Source: Stentor roeselii (Eukaryota; Ciliophora; Heterotrichea; Heterotrichida; Stentoridae). From it: DNA of 64,000 nucleotides. Of the stretch, positions 39,160 through 49,900 are shown piece after piece. The first letter of the stretch is position 1. Every line of letters begins with the position of its first letter. Location: contig RSEH01000175.1 in assembly GCA_006503475.1 (NCBI GenBank), positions 36,366 through 100,365 on the forward strand, in the 5' to 3' direction. The translations under genes were made by a program, and so were the position numbers. The notes beneath the pieces are model-generated. The model was not told the origin of the DNA. It saw only the letters and a list, made by a program, of their open reading frames with translations, and searched no databases.

Positions 39160-40866
39160 TTAAATTAATTCATTGATGAAGGTATTCAAGTACTCTAAAA
39201 TGTCTTCGATACTTTGACTGACTCTCCATTTTTCTTCATCAACATCACTTAACTTCAAGTCAAGTTCTCTTTCTTTTTCAATTACAGAACTTTTCACATT
39301 TCTCATATCTTCAAGTTCATTTTCCAAGTTCTTCTCATTTTTTATAAGTCTTGCTTTAATCCTGCGATTTTCAGCTTTTAGGATTTTAATAGAGTTAACT
39401 TCATCCTGCCCTGCAATTTTCTTTAAAATTCTTTCTTGAGCGATTTCAACCATTTCTTCTTTTTCCGCAAGTCTCGTCTCTCGTTTCCTAAAAAATTCAT
39501 CTTTCGAGTACTTTTCATCATTTGTGTCTAAATGACTTGCAAGTCCCACTGAAAGGCTTCTGTCAGTCTTTAAAGTCGAGATTCCTGACCAAGTTTCTTT
39601 TTTTGATGGACTTGTTGAAATGTTTCCATTTAAAGGATTCGATCGAGGCAAACAAGGACTTTTGCAGTTATTTGAAAATTTATAGACTTTTTTTAAGCTG
39701 CTCATTAGATTTTTTGCGCTCGTTGCGGAAGATAGAGAAGAGTTTATCACGTTTATTGACTTTAAACTGGAAATTTTAGTCTTTAGACGGTAAATTTTAG
39801 TTGTTATTGAATCGGATTCGAGTGAAGAACATGATGCTAGCTGTCTTTCTAGAGATTTTAACTCGTTTTCGAAGAGTTTTATATCTGATGTTATTGTGGA
39901 AGCGCATTCTGAGGATTTTTTGGGCTTTTTTAGGATGGTTTCTAGAGATTTGCTTAGGAAGGTGATGAGATTTTGGATTTTTTCTTTTTGGGAATCGAGT
40001 TTTTCCTGTTCAAATTCGAGGTTTTCGAGTTCTTGGGCCATTGATACTCTTCGGGTTCTTATTCTGGAAATTTGGTTGTTTAGTAAGACTTCTTTTGTCA
40101 CGCATTCATTTTTCTTGTACTTAGTCTGTGCGATAATAAATTTGAGTTCTTCCTTCTGCCATTCAAGGTCATGCTTCAATTGAGCGAGTTCCATTTTACG
40201 TTTACTACTGTCTTTCACTTCAGAAGCTATAAGAAATTTCGATTTTTGATTAAGTTTCAAGCAACTTTCATTTAACCTAACAAGTTTGCACTGTTCAAAC
40301 TCTCTCTGCATGTCATATTCAATCTCTTGACAGAATTTCAAAATACTTTCAGGTAAAAAGCTATTTTTTTCATTCCATTGAAAATTCTCCATCATTTGCT
40401 GATCCAAAGACGCCAAATCTTCTTTGACCATCGCAGAGTCTGTTTCATTCAAAGAAAAAACAAATTCTTCCCCTGCCAATCCGACATTCCACGAAAAGCA
40501 CTGAAAATTTTCAACTTCCATCAAAATTTTCTCAATTTTTTTCGAGAACTCTTGAAGTTCAGCCAAAGAGCATTTAATATGATATGAAAGTTTTCCTTTC
40601 AAGAACTTAGCCACATTTTCAAGCGAGTCTTGAGGAATCTTATACCCCAATCGAAGTTCAAGTTCTTTCAAAAAGAACTGAAGAGCTTTTGTTTTGCATT
40701 CAGAATTCAGAAAATTTTCTATTTTTTCAGGTTTTTTTACTGTTTCGAGTCGGATTTTGTCATTAATTAACTTGGACCTTGAGAGTCTCGGGTTCACCAT
40801 TGTTGGGTTTAATGAAATTTGGGGCTCTTCGCAGGTTTTGAGGCTTTTCATTAGGTATGTGTCCAT
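39160..40866 (-). CDS. Coiled-coil protein
   Basis: A 568-codon frame ending in TAA. Coiled-coil character is strong at about residues 210-330 (LKHDLEWQKEELKFI, LENLEFEQEKLDSQKEKIQNL) and 450-550 (RLAEKEEMVEIAQERIL, RRIKARLIKNEKNLENELE). Between them is a Ser-rich linker with LKTDRSLSVG. The N-terminal 180 residues are helical and Phe/Leu-rich. A cytoskeletal or ciliary structural role is an inference. It is divergent from the LRR gene, with 68 bp between starts. Confidence 0.78.
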   Translation of the reverse strand: MDTYLMKSLKTCEEPQISLNPTMVNPRLSRSKLINDKIRLETVKKPEKIENFLNSECKTKALQFFLKELELRLGYKIPQDSLENVAKFLKGKLSYHIKCSLAELQEFSKKIEKILMEVENFQCFSWNVGLAGEEFVFSLNETDSAMVKEDLASLDQQMMENFQWNEKNSFLPESILKFCQEIEYDMQREFEQCKLVRLNESCLKLNQKSKFLIASEVKDSSKRKMELAQLKHDLEWQKEELKFIIAQTKYKKNECVTKEVLLNNQISRIRTRRVSMAQELENLEFEQEKLDSQKEKIQNLITFLSKSLETILKKPKKSSECASTITSDIKLFENELKSLERQLASCSSLESDSITTKIYRLKTKISSLKSINVINSSLSSATSAKNLMSSLKKVYKFSNNCKSPCLPRSNPLNGNISTSPSKKETWSGISTLKTDRSLSVGLASHLDTNDEKYSKDEFFRKRETRLAEKEEMVEIAQERILKKIAGQDEVNSIKILKAENRRIKARLIKNEKNLENELEDMRNVKSSVIEKERELDLKLSDVDEEKWRVSQSIEDILEYLNTFINELI

Positions 40867-40934
40867 AAATACGTATTATTTAACTATTGTTGATTTGAAT
40901 CTAAGGGATTAATAATTAATGCAGGGTTATAAAA

Positions 40935-41933
40935 ATGTCTTCTTTGAAAGAATTGAAAAAAATACTCAACCCGCAAGATTTAACTTTTATTGACTTGACC
41001 ACTTTTGATGATTTTTCTGGACTTCAGGACTTTAGGAATTTGGTTGAGGTCAAAATGACGAAAACTAGGATGCAGAGTCTTCCTTTTGATTTAAAAGATT
41101 TAAAAAAACTTGAAAAACTGATTCTCTGTCATAACACCTTACAAGAAATCTGTGAACTTCCGAGATCTATCCAGTTTTGTGACTTTTCTCATAACCATTT
41201 AACTATCCTACGCTTCGGAAGGCTGAAATACTTACAAGAACTTGATCTTTCTTACAACAGGATCTCAAATATCGATGCTTTATCGTCTCTTAGAGCTTTA
41301 ACTTACTTATACCTAAGCAACAACCAGGTTTCATGCATTGAAGCTTTATCAGACCTGGGCATTCTCGAGTTAGACATTTCAAATAATTTAATTCAAACCT
41401 ATACCGCCTTCTCAGCAGTTTTTCCTTCAGTTCAAATTCTAAAAATTTCAGGAAATCCCTGCACAAAATCAACTCTTCCATCATTTTTTCAAAACTTTAC
41501 CCTTCACCCTGAGCATCTCTTTTCTCGCAAGTCTTTGAAAATCGCAAAATCCAAGCTTTTGAAGACTTTAGTAATGACAAAATCAATAAAGTTATCAAAA
41601 AGCACAATCATTCAAAAACTTTCCACTGAACTTTCAGGTTTAAAGACCCGAAACAAGTCCTTAATAAAAAAAGTTGAAAAACTAGAAAAAACCGAGCAAG
41701 TAAATCGTTTAAAAAACAACGAAAAACTCGAAATTTCATTCAAGCCAAACATTTTAAACGAGCTTCAAAGAATGAGTTACGAGGACTGGTTAAGTTCTTT
41801 AACCCGTTACCAGTTCCTCCATTCTCTTTACTCCGGAAGTTCCATTCCCAAATTACGATCATCAGGAAAGCGTCTAGTTTCAAAACATTCAAAACTCCTC
41901 CAAGGTTTTTCCCGTATATTTAACGATCTTTAA
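40935..41933 (+). CDS. Leucine-rich-repeat protein with C-terminal coiled coil
   Basis: A 332-codon frame. Residues about 35-170 hold SDS22-like LRRs (NLVEVKMTKTRMQSLP, LEKLILCHNTLQEI, YLQELDLSYNRISNIDAL, ALTYLYLSNNQVSCIEAL, LELDISNNLIQ), closing with an LRR cap (VQILKISGNPC). Residues about 225-265 are a Lys/Glu coiled coil. SDS22-type LRR proteins of this length are common in ciliary and centrosomal complexes. Only three bases separate its TAA from the stop of the convergent HECT gene. Confidence 0.83.
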   Translation: MSSLKELKKILNPQDLTFIDLTTFDDFSGLQDFRNLVEVKMTKTRMQSLPFDLKDLKKLEKLILCHNTLQEICELPRSIQFCDFSHNHLTILRFGRLKYLQELDLSYNRISNIDALSSLRALTYLYLSNNQVSCIEALSDLGILELDISNNLIQTYTAFSAVFPSVQILKISGNPCTKSTLPSFFQNFTLHPEHLFSRKSLKIAKSKLLKTLVMTKSIKLSKSTIIQKLSTELSGLKTRNKSLIKKVEKLEKTEQVNRLKNNEKLEISFKPNILNELQRMSYEDWLSSLTRYQFLHSLYSGSSIPKLRSSGKRLVSKHSKLLQGFSRIFNDL

Positions 41934-41936
41934 CTA

Positions 41937-44789
41937 TTACCTAAATTCAAAACCAGCTCCACTCTTAATAGCAATAAGCAGTTTTTCTTTCATAACCTTC
42001 CAACTACTATAAGTGGGAATTCTCAAGATATTCATGCAGGTCTGAGCAGTGGGCAACTTTTCATCATCTCTGCTGATAGGCGACTTGCTGACTGTGAACT
42101 GCGGGTGAAGGTTTTTAAACCCTAAAAGAGGCGGCCGATGACAACTCGTAACGAACTTAAGAACCATTTTCCTTTCATCATTATTAAAACTTTCCATGCA
42201 CTTCCAGAAGTTTTTCACTGTAGAGTCAAAAGACGAGCAGTCAATATACCTCGTGTTGACTTTCAAGTCATTTAAATCGATTTCTTCACTAGTTCCTGAA
42301 ATAAGTCTCTGCATTTCACCTGCTGTGAAAGAAGCCAACCATGCACAGGGGACTAACTCGTTGAACCCTTTAAAAAAAGCGGAACATTGTGGGCGGATTT
42401 CTTGGTTTAACTTGTAATCGGCGAGTTTGTAGATGTATTCTAACTTGTTTTGACTTGTCACTGCGATTTCAGAGCCTTTTGGCTTTAAATCGTGCTCTGA
42501 ACCGTCGAGGTTGTTGACTGTGAAGGTCAGTGACAGGTCTTCGCAGTTGCCTTCGTAGTTCTTCAGGAACATTAGGTTGTTGTAGATTTCTTGGTCGAGA
42601 CTTTTCAGGTCTTCTAAGAAGTTGTGCTTGCCGGTCATCTTTTGTAAGAAGAATTCGGCGAACTTTGGCTCGATTGTTATACGCTCGAATATTGCTTTAC
42701 CGATTATTCGACCCACCAGCTGGAACATTGAAAGGTGAGTCATTCCGAAGAAGATTGAGGAGTTGCTGTTTGGGTATAGGCAGTGATCTTTTGTTGAACT
42801 GAAGAGGCCGTAGTCTGGTCTGAATACTTCTTGGCTTAGACTTGTCCAGAACTCTTTGAAGAGACCTCCAGCATCAAATCCATCCTCAACAGTTCCCGCT
42901 GAGTTGATAAACTGAACCTCAAGTCTTCCTCTCAAGTCATCAACATGCAAGAGCTGATTAATACTATCATCAAGAAACCGATCCCTTCTAACAATAATTC
43001 GAATTCCTCTGACCATCTGATAAGCTCCCTTGGTATCACTGATTTTCTGCATCAAAATATTAGCCCGTTGTTCAAAAGGAATAGCAAAAGGAAAATGATT
43101 CAAAACCCGAGAGACCAGATCATTTTGACTGACAATTCTAGCCAAGCTAGAGTCATCAAAAAAGAAATGTTCTTCAGGGATAAAAGCAAGTCTCAAGTTG
43201 AAATCATGTAAAAGTGTAAGTAAAGAAGTGACAGTCCTATAAATATTCTCTAAAAAATTCTCTTGTTTTCCATAAACAGCCAACAAATTACTGAACTTAA
43301 TACAAAAGTAAGTCATTTCTTGTAACTCACTTCTAGTGAATATAAAAGGAAATTCGCTGTCATTTGAAATCAGCAAATAGTTTTTAAATGAACTAGCGAA
43401 TAATGCAAGAGCATGTCCATAACTGTATACTTTTGAAGACCGGTCGTTAAGAGACTGCAGGTCCAGAAAGACCTGCAGCCCTGAGTAGCTGATAAGAAAA
43501 TCCCAAAGTTTATACAAGCAGTTCTTGTTAAAAGCCACTCCTCCTGTAATCCCAGCGACCACAAACTGAGCATCTTTACTATCCTGGCATTTTTCTAGAA
43601 AAATGTTGTAAATTTCACATAATGATAGAGCTGCCACTTCATTCAAGTCACTATCGAGATGAGAGTCACTTCCCAAAACTTTCATGAAAAGATTTGGAAT
43701 GTTTTTAGAATCTGTGAATAAAGAAATTTGCTTTCGAAGGGTTTTTAGGTTTTCTGATTCAGTGATTGTCGCATTTGAACTGCATTCTAAGACACTTGGA
43801 GTCAGGTTTCGAACGAGTCTTGTGCAGGTTGTTAGAAAGTGTGCAAGGTCTGATGGGCTCATTGAGGTGAAGAGCTTGTTTTGGAAGATCTCCCAAAGGT
43901 TACCGAAGAGAAAGATTTCTTTTTCATTGTATCTGGATGTTAGAGGCTTTAGAGCCAAGTTGCCGTAGTAGTAACTTTGGATCATTTCTTTCCATCGGAT
44001 TAGGAAAAAACCAGGATGATTTAGCAGAAACTTTGAAATTCTAGGGATTGATAAGATGTTTTCAACGATGAAGTTCTGAATCTCGACGAAGCCTTCATAT
44101 ACCATCTTCTTATCCAATAGTTTGAGCTGATTAGTATCAACTGAGTAGTAAAGATTATGAGTTATCACAATGAAATCTAACAGCGTCTTAATCCCTTCAT
44201 TCATCAAGTTTTGAGGACTCAACAAAATCTCCCTTTCCAAATGTCTTTGCACCGAACTGAGCAACTTCGACTGAGAACAAAGTTGCATGAGTAACAAAAA
44301 CATATAAAACTTTTCCACTTTTCCATGATTTTCCATCAAATTAACCAAGTACTTGCTAATATCTTTATTCCTTGAAAAGCATTCCGCATAACTGACTGCA
44401 ACAAAAACAAAAAGATTCCAGTTTTCAGGAGTTCCCAACAAGTTCAAAGTGATGTCATCAGAATCCAGACTATTCTGAATCCAATCTTTCAATTCAATCA
44501 CGAGTTTTCTGTTTTTCGCTATCTTACAACATCTGATCAGATGAATCAACTTGTTTAATGGAAGAGCCTTCAGCTTGTCACCTAAAATTTGTTTCAATTT
44601 CTTAAGATCCTGAAGTTTGCTCTCGACTGAAGACTGCATTTTAGAAGAAACTACCTGAGACGACAGAAATGACCGAAAGAGACCCTGGACTTGCAGAGCT
44701 GGTCTTTGGAATTTCTTTAAATCGATGGCTTTTTGAAGGTTGGTTTTGGCTTCTTCGACACCTTTCTTGCCGGGTCGTTCGTAGAACAT
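41937..44789 (-). CDS. UBE3C-like: HECT E3 ubiquitin ligase, UBE3C/Hul5-like
   Basis: A 950-codon frame. The N-terminus (AIDLKKFQRPALQVQGLFRSF) resembles the IQ-like helix of UBE3C. A helical region follows; the HECT domain covers about residues 600-950: VEDGFDAGGLFKEFW, the N-lobe FQLVGRIIGKAIFE, and the C-lobe HPQFTVSK, LPTAQTCMNILRIPTY with the catalytic Cys, ending SGAGFEFR. The ending matches the UBE3C type, where the last Phe is needed for activity. UBE3C/Hul5 binds proteasomes and extends chains on stalled substrates. With the CHIP gene nearby, the window holds two quality-control ligases, though not an operon. Confidence 0.9.
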   Translation of the reverse strand: MFYERPGKKGVEEAKTNLQKAIDLKKFQRPALQVQGLFRSFLSSQVVSSKMQSSVESKLQDLKKLKQILGDKLKALPLNKLIHLIRCCKIAKNRKLVIELKDWIQNSLDSDDITLNLLGTPENWNLFVFVAVSYAECFSRNKDISKYLVNLMENHGKVEKFYMFLLLMQLCSQSKLLSSVQRHLEREILLSPQNLMNEGIKTLLDFIVITHNLYYSVDTNQLKLLDKKMVYEGFVEIQNFIVENILSIPRISKFLLNHPGFFLIRWKEMIQSYYYGNLALKPLTSRYNEKEIFLFGNLWEIFQNKLFTSMSPSDLAHFLTTCTRLVRNLTPSVLECSSNATITESENLKTLRKQISLFTDSKNIPNLFMKVLGSDSHLDSDLNEVAALSLCEIYNIFLEKCQDSKDAQFVVAGITGGVAFNKNCLYKLWDFLISYSGLQVFLDLQSLNDRSSKVYSYGHALALFASSFKNYLLISNDSEFPFIFTRSELQEMTYFCIKFSNLLAVYGKQENFLENIYRTVTSLLTLLHDFNLRLAFIPEEHFFFDDSSLARIVSQNDLVSRVLNHFPFAIPFEQRANILMQKISDTKGAYQMVRGIRIIVRRDRFLDDSINQLLHVDDLRGRLEVQFINSAGTVEDGFDAGGLFKEFWTSLSQEVFRPDYGLFSSTKDHCLYPNSNSSIFFGMTHLSMFQLVGRIIGKAIFERITIEPKFAEFFLQKMTGKHNFLEDLKSLDQEIYNNLMFLKNYEGNCEDLSLTFTVNNLDGSEHDLKPKGSEIAVTSQNKLEYIYKLADYKLNQEIRPQCSAFFKGFNELVPCAWLASFTAGEMQRLISGTSEEIDLNDLKVNTRYIDCSSFDSTVKNFWKCMESFNNDERKMVLKFVTSCHRPPLLGFKNLHPQFTVSKSPISRDDEKLPTAQTCMNILRIPTYSSWKVMKEKLLIAIKSGAGFEFR

Positions 44790-44950
44790 CTTGAATGATT
44801 ATTGCCTTTTTGATAAGAAGATTAGGAATTCTAGTATTGTTTAAAGATTATTGAAGAATTGAATACTGAAAAATATAATGTATTTGGATAGGGTATGCTT
44901 AAAAGACTGTTGAAATGAAAAATTTGCAGAAATATTTAATTACACTACCT

Positions 44951-46873
44951 CTAATTACTCAAAAACTCAACCATTTCATCTCGAAAGGCGACATCATCAC
45001 TATCTTCATTATTGACAAGTCCCAAGTACTCACTATTATGAGTACTAATCGAAAGCTCTCCTTCCTCACTTTCCCTTCCAATAAAAATAAAAGACTTTCC
45101 AGTTTTCATAACATTCACTTTTTTCACCTTCAAGTCAACGAACTCAATCAACCCGGAGCATCCATAACTACTCCAACTGATCTCTCCAAACTCTTTCCTC
45201 AACTCACTGACTAAACTCGTTTCACTGACACTAAAAGTATTTTTTTCAACGACTTCAACAATAAAACTTTCAATTGAACTGACCTTAACTCGATGCAAAT
45301 TCAGAAAAGCTGAAGGATTTTTGCTTTGTTCAGGGAAAAGACTGACTTCAGGAAAGGCTTTAAGTAAATCTTTCAGTTTTTTAAAGCCGAGGTCGTTTAG
45401 CTTGAGATTGAACTTGAGTCTTCTCTTTAAATTTATAGGGATCTGGGCAAGGGGGACCCCTGCTGGTTTATTTTTAAGCATTTTGTTGATTTCTTGTCTG
45501 ATAATCGCGAGTCGCTCTTGTATCAGGTCTTCAGGCAAGGCGCTTTGTTGATTTTCGCTCCAGACAAGAAGAGTTTTTTGGTATCGAAGGATGTCGTCGT
45601 TTACTGCTGTCTGGATCATGAAGATCAACTTTCCGATCGACAACTTCTGAAGAACTTGTGGAGCAAAGTGCTTCACCATCAAGGCGCATCCGTATTTTCC
45701 GCCAGATAAAGAAGAATTCGTGTCTTTTTCGAAGAAACTTGATAAAAAATCGATGAAAACTCGCCATTCTTGACTTTTTTTTAACAAACTCAGGTCACCG
45801 AACTGGTCAGAACTCGCCCATTGTTCTCCTTTCGGGTACACTGCGAAAGACTTCTCTTCTTCATATAAAATCTGCTGAAACTGGAAAAGCGGCAGGTCCT
45901 GAGAAAATAATGAGAAATCTGGTTGGATCTTCACGTTTTGCATTTTTTGGATAAGTCCTGACCAGTCGTTTAAGTGAAATTTGATGGAAAAAATTTCACG
46001 AATTCGAGATTGAATCGCTTTTTCACAGGGAAACATTTCGTCAATCTTGAGAGATCTCAAAACACTTAAAAAGACTTTCGCGTTGATTTCTTCAACTTTT
46101 AGTCCGATTTGTTTGAGTTTGAACTGGTTGAATTCTTTAGAAACAATTAAAATATTTCCGAGTTTTTCCTGGTTTTCTATCATTTTTTCCACAGTTTTCA
46201 CGTCTAGCCTTGCAACAACTGCAAGTTCAGCAGCTGTTTGTTGGTATTCAAGAAGCAGCCTGCCTTCCAAGAACTTGTTAAGCAAGAACCTGATGATGAA
46301 AAAAGGGCCCAAAGGAGCGAAGCTGAAAGAAAATCGATCAAAAAGATAAAAACTTGCGAAGGTAGAAAAATCGCAAATCTTGTCTTTTCTGATCTCATCA
46401 GAAATAATGAAAAATTCACTCATTCCAAGTCTCATGTCATTTTCCAGGTCATTGAAAAACATTGAAGCAAACTGAAAAGGTCTGAAAATGACTGAAAAGT
46501 TGTTGCTGACCTGAAGAGCCTTCATGTTTCTTGAGTAAACTTTAATAGTTCCCATCTGGATGCTCATCTTCGCTAAGATCATTTGAATCTGCTGCAGGTC
46601 TAAAGCGCAAGCAAGGTCCAGGTAGATTATCGGCCTTGAAGTCGAAATCACTTGATGAGTCAGGTGCCGAATTACACATCGCGAACAATTCGCTTTTTCA
46701 CATGAACAACAGAAAAAAGAGGCAATTGTTCCACAAGCTTCGCAGATCTTTCTACGGTTATGAAGTCTTCGCTTGCCTCCATTGTGCAACTTCTGACTAC
46801 AAAAGTTGCAAAGGTTTTCTTCACATTCGAGGCAAACTTCACTTGCAAGGTTTTGACATTCTTCACACTTCAT
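44951..46873 (-). CDS. B-box zinc-finger protein with LOTUS (OST-HTH) domains
   Basis: A 640-codon frame. Residues 1-75 contain two B-box-like Cys/His clusters (CEECQN, CLECEENLCNFC, CEACGT, CCSCEKANCSRC and HLTHQ). Residues about 85-210 could be a degenerate NYN-type nuclease fold (IIYLDLACALDL; FFIISDEIRK) but acidic residues are few. A LOTUS domain is clear at about 465-525 (RQEINKMLKNKPAGVPLAQI, LNDLGFKKLKDLLKAFPEV) and a second likely at about 545-610 (FIVEVVEKNTFSVSET, YGCSGLIEFVDL). LOTUS domains occur in germ-granule and RNA-control proteins (Oskar, TDRD5/7, MARF1) and bind RNA or Vasa-type helicases. A B-box plus LOTUS order suggests an RNA-granule scaffold. Stop TAG. Confidence 0.72.
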   Translation of the reverse strand: MKCEECQNLASEVCLECEENLCNFCSQKLHNGGKRRLHNRRKICEACGTIASFFCCSCEKANCSRCVIRHLTHQVISTSRPIIYLDLACALDLQQIQMILAKMSIQMGTIKVYSRNMKALQVSNNFSVIFRPFQFASMFFNDLENDMRLGMSEFFIISDEIRKDKICDFSTFASFYLFDRFSFSFAPLGPFFIIRFLLNKFLEGRLLLEYQQTAAELAVVARLDVKTVEKMIENQEKLGNILIVSKEFNQFKLKQIGLKVEEINAKVFLSVLRSLKIDEMFPCEKAIQSRIREIFSIKFHLNDWSGLIQKMQNVKIQPDFSLFSQDLPLFQFQQILYEEEKSFAVYPKGEQWASSDQFGDLSLLKKSQEWRVFIDFLSSFFEKDTNSSLSGGKYGCALMVKHFAPQVLQKLSIGKLIFMIQTAVNDDILRYQKTLLVWSENQQSALPEDLIQERLAIIRQEINKMLKNKPAGVPLAQIPINLKRRLKFNLKLNDLGFKKLKDLLKAFPEVSLFPEQSKNPSAFLNLHRVKVSSIESFIVEVVEKNTFSVSETSLVSELRKEFGEISWSSYGCSGLIEFVDLKVKKVNVMKTGKSFIFIGRESEEGELSISTHNSEYLGLVNNEDSDDVAFRDEMVEFLSN

Positions 46874-46967
46874 TGTCAGTTAAATTTTAAATTCGGAGGT
46901 TAATGGAAGATTAAGTTTAGATAAAAATGATTAATTGATTAAATTTATTGAAGTTTAGAATAAATTC

Positions 46968-49900
46968 TTACAAAGATCTTGTGTCTTGTGTTTTATTCAT
47001 CATGTTTTCGAAGAAGGATTCTTTGAATTGAACTTCCTTTCGAGAGTCGAAGTTTACTTTAAGAGTTTCATCATTTTTGATGATATTTTTTAAACGATTT
47101 GATAAAAGCTGACGCTTTTTATGCACTTCCCAGCAGTTCTCAATGTGAGTCATCAACATGCCCACCAACTGCATGATTCCAAAAACCGAGCCGAGGACAG
47201 TGGAAGAAAACAAGAACCAAGTGAACTTCAGCTTTCTTTGAGTGACGAGAACATCAAGACTTGACACGAGTTTTAAAGTAATCCTTAGTGAAGGATGAGT
47301 GATTACGCTAAATAAATTTACTATTTTTGACTGTAAGTTGAACCTAAAGAATGACTTCCTGAATCAGAGATGTGGTAACCTGTTAATTTACTTGGCCATT
47401 TCGTGCTTTCTGAGAGGAATAATGATGGATTCATCACGAATTCAAATTGAGAAGGCTTGAAACCTCGGAATACTTCTGATGTGCTTGAAGGCTGTTGAAA
47501 GACGAAGATGCTGCTTGTTTTACCTGGAATTGAAGAGTCGCTGGTGATGTTCACTGTGATTATTGAACAGTAAGCCTCGTCTTCCAGGGAAATTATTGAA
47601 ATTGAAGACTGGTCAAGTACCTCACATTTCGAGTAAAAAATTCGAAGGCTGCAGATTTCTTCGTTTTTTTCAAGATTAAAGCGTTTTGACTGAAATTTCA
47701 AGTTTTCCTCAGTGACGAGAAACCTGAGTTCATTAACCGCACTGCATTTTCCGCCGTAGTAAAGCAGATTAACATTGATTTCAAGAAAATCAGTAAAAAT
47801 CTGCTCTTGAATGGTTTCTATCGGCACAAGTCCTTTAATTTCATAAATATTGTCCCTCAGGTAGATGATAAGCGAGCCTATCACCGAGTAACAGCAGATC
47901 AAAACAAAAGCCAAAGAAAAAAACCCTCCAATCTGAGTCTTCCTGTAAATAATCGGTTTGTTCAAATTATTCGGATGGAGCATCAAGAAAATATCGAATT
48001 TTATGATATATTCTCGGAATCTTTTAAATAAGATACAGGAAAAAAGTGCGAGAATTAAAACAGGAGGGACGAATATAACGATGTTATTTCCGATGTTTTT
48101 GTAGTCTGATTCGTAGTTTTCAGGCTGATTTGAAGACTTTCGCAGGTTTGAAGTACTTGGCTTCGGGGTGTGGGTTCCCATCATGCAAGTGTAACCTTGA
48201 GCACAGATTCTGCACTGGGTTGCTTCTAGATCGTCTGAGTATTTCCCGTATTCGCATGGAGAGCAGGAGATTGGAGATACTATTCCTTGGATGTTGGAAT
48301 ACTTTCCTTTGCCGCATGGAATGCAGGAGTTTTGATTTAAATAAGTTCCTTTTGGGCAGAATTCACAGGTTTCTTTTTTTAGTGCTTGACTACATGGAAT
48401 TGTAAAGTTATCACTTTCCTCAAAGGTAATCCTTATAAGATTATTCGAAAAGCACTTTTCAAAATATAAAGCATTATCAGTAAAACATCCTCCAAACAAA
48501 TAAAAAGACCTATTAAAATGAACAACTGACTGACTATGAGAGTAAAATGGCGATCTATAATAATTAAGTTCACCAGTATTCAAATCAATTTTCAAAATAC
48601 TATTCGAAGCAAAAAGTCCCCAATAAGACCCAAAAAACACCAGAGCATAATTTTCCAACCTGACAGCAGAAGAATAGCTCGTAACAGTAACAGAAAAAGT
48701 ATCTTTAATCTTCGAACTAACTTTACAGTAAAACAGACTACTTTGATTCCAAACCTGAACTTTAACCTTAAACAAATTCTGATTCATCGGATTAACTTCG
48801 CCTCCAAGAAAATTAACAAAAGTTTTTCCATTCAAGTCCTGATATTTAATACACTGATGATTCATAAGACTGACAGTTTCACTTCCAGTCCAAGTCACAG
48901 TAAAAAACTGTCCAAGTCTAGAGTTAAGAATAAACATTTGATCAGAAGTCCCTTCAGGGGTGAGTCCTCCAGTGAACAGAACTAAATACTTATCCAAAGC
49001 CACAAGGCAAGTCCCACTGCGAGGGCCAGGGACATCTCCAGAGACTTCCATGAGATCCCAGATATTTGCAATAAAACTGTAAAAGTAAAGCTCGTTATAC
49101 CAGCTCCTTCCTCTTCCTCCAAAAATAATAAATCCCATGTCGGAGTACTGAAGAAAAGCGAAACCGATTCGAGGTTCAGGAATTGTTCCACTCGGCGACA
49201 TGACTGTCCACTTCAGTGAATATAAGTCAAACCTCCAGAGATCGTTAAGACTAAATAAAAAATACGAAGAATCTTCTGTTTCTCCTCCGAAAACGTAAAG
49301 AAAATGACTGAAAATCGACATCGCATGGTTCTTTCGAGCTCGAGGACTGGTGTAAAATGGACTTAAACAAGTGATGTTTAAATCAGGGAATGTTATCTTC
49401 AGGATCTCGTTTGTGATCACCATTTCTTTCCGCCCACCTGAAAAAATCACTGAATCTTTCAGAAGGAGTAGCGAAGAGTACCCGCCTGGCCCTACGAAAT
49501 CTGAAAAACTTTGAACTTTCGTAGTTTTTGCTGTTTTCGGGTCAATTTCAAGCAAGTCTTCATTTGCGACGATTTCTGAAGGAGAAAATCCGCCAGCAAT
49601 GTAAAGTTTTGAGTTCATCGCGAAAAGATGATGACCTGATAGGATCAAAGCTGGATTTGTTTCATTTGTGTAGATCAAAGTCCAGGTTCCTGTTTCTAAG
49701 TCGTAAACTTTTAAAGCTGCACTGAAAATACTAAAAAGTCCGTATTTAGGGTGGATCTCGCATCCAAACATGTAAAGTTTTCCTTCCATATAAGCTAAAG
49801 ACTCAGAGGCTGAGGGGAAAGGAAGAGTCCCTTGTTGAGCAGGTTCTGAAAAAACTAGACTCCAGGTATCAAAACTGGTTAAATATTACAAAAAAAGCCT

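Noticed and set aside
44935-44960. A 14-nt intron GTAATTAGAGGTAG at the end of the B-box/LOTUS gene
   Set aside because: It lacks an A at the branch position and joining across it runs into a TAA within two codons; a TAG stop is simpler.
45321-45767. Short ORFs opposite or inside the B-box/LOTUS, HECT and kelch genes
   Set aside because: They are shadows of longer frames with recognisable domains and have no domain or start context of their own.
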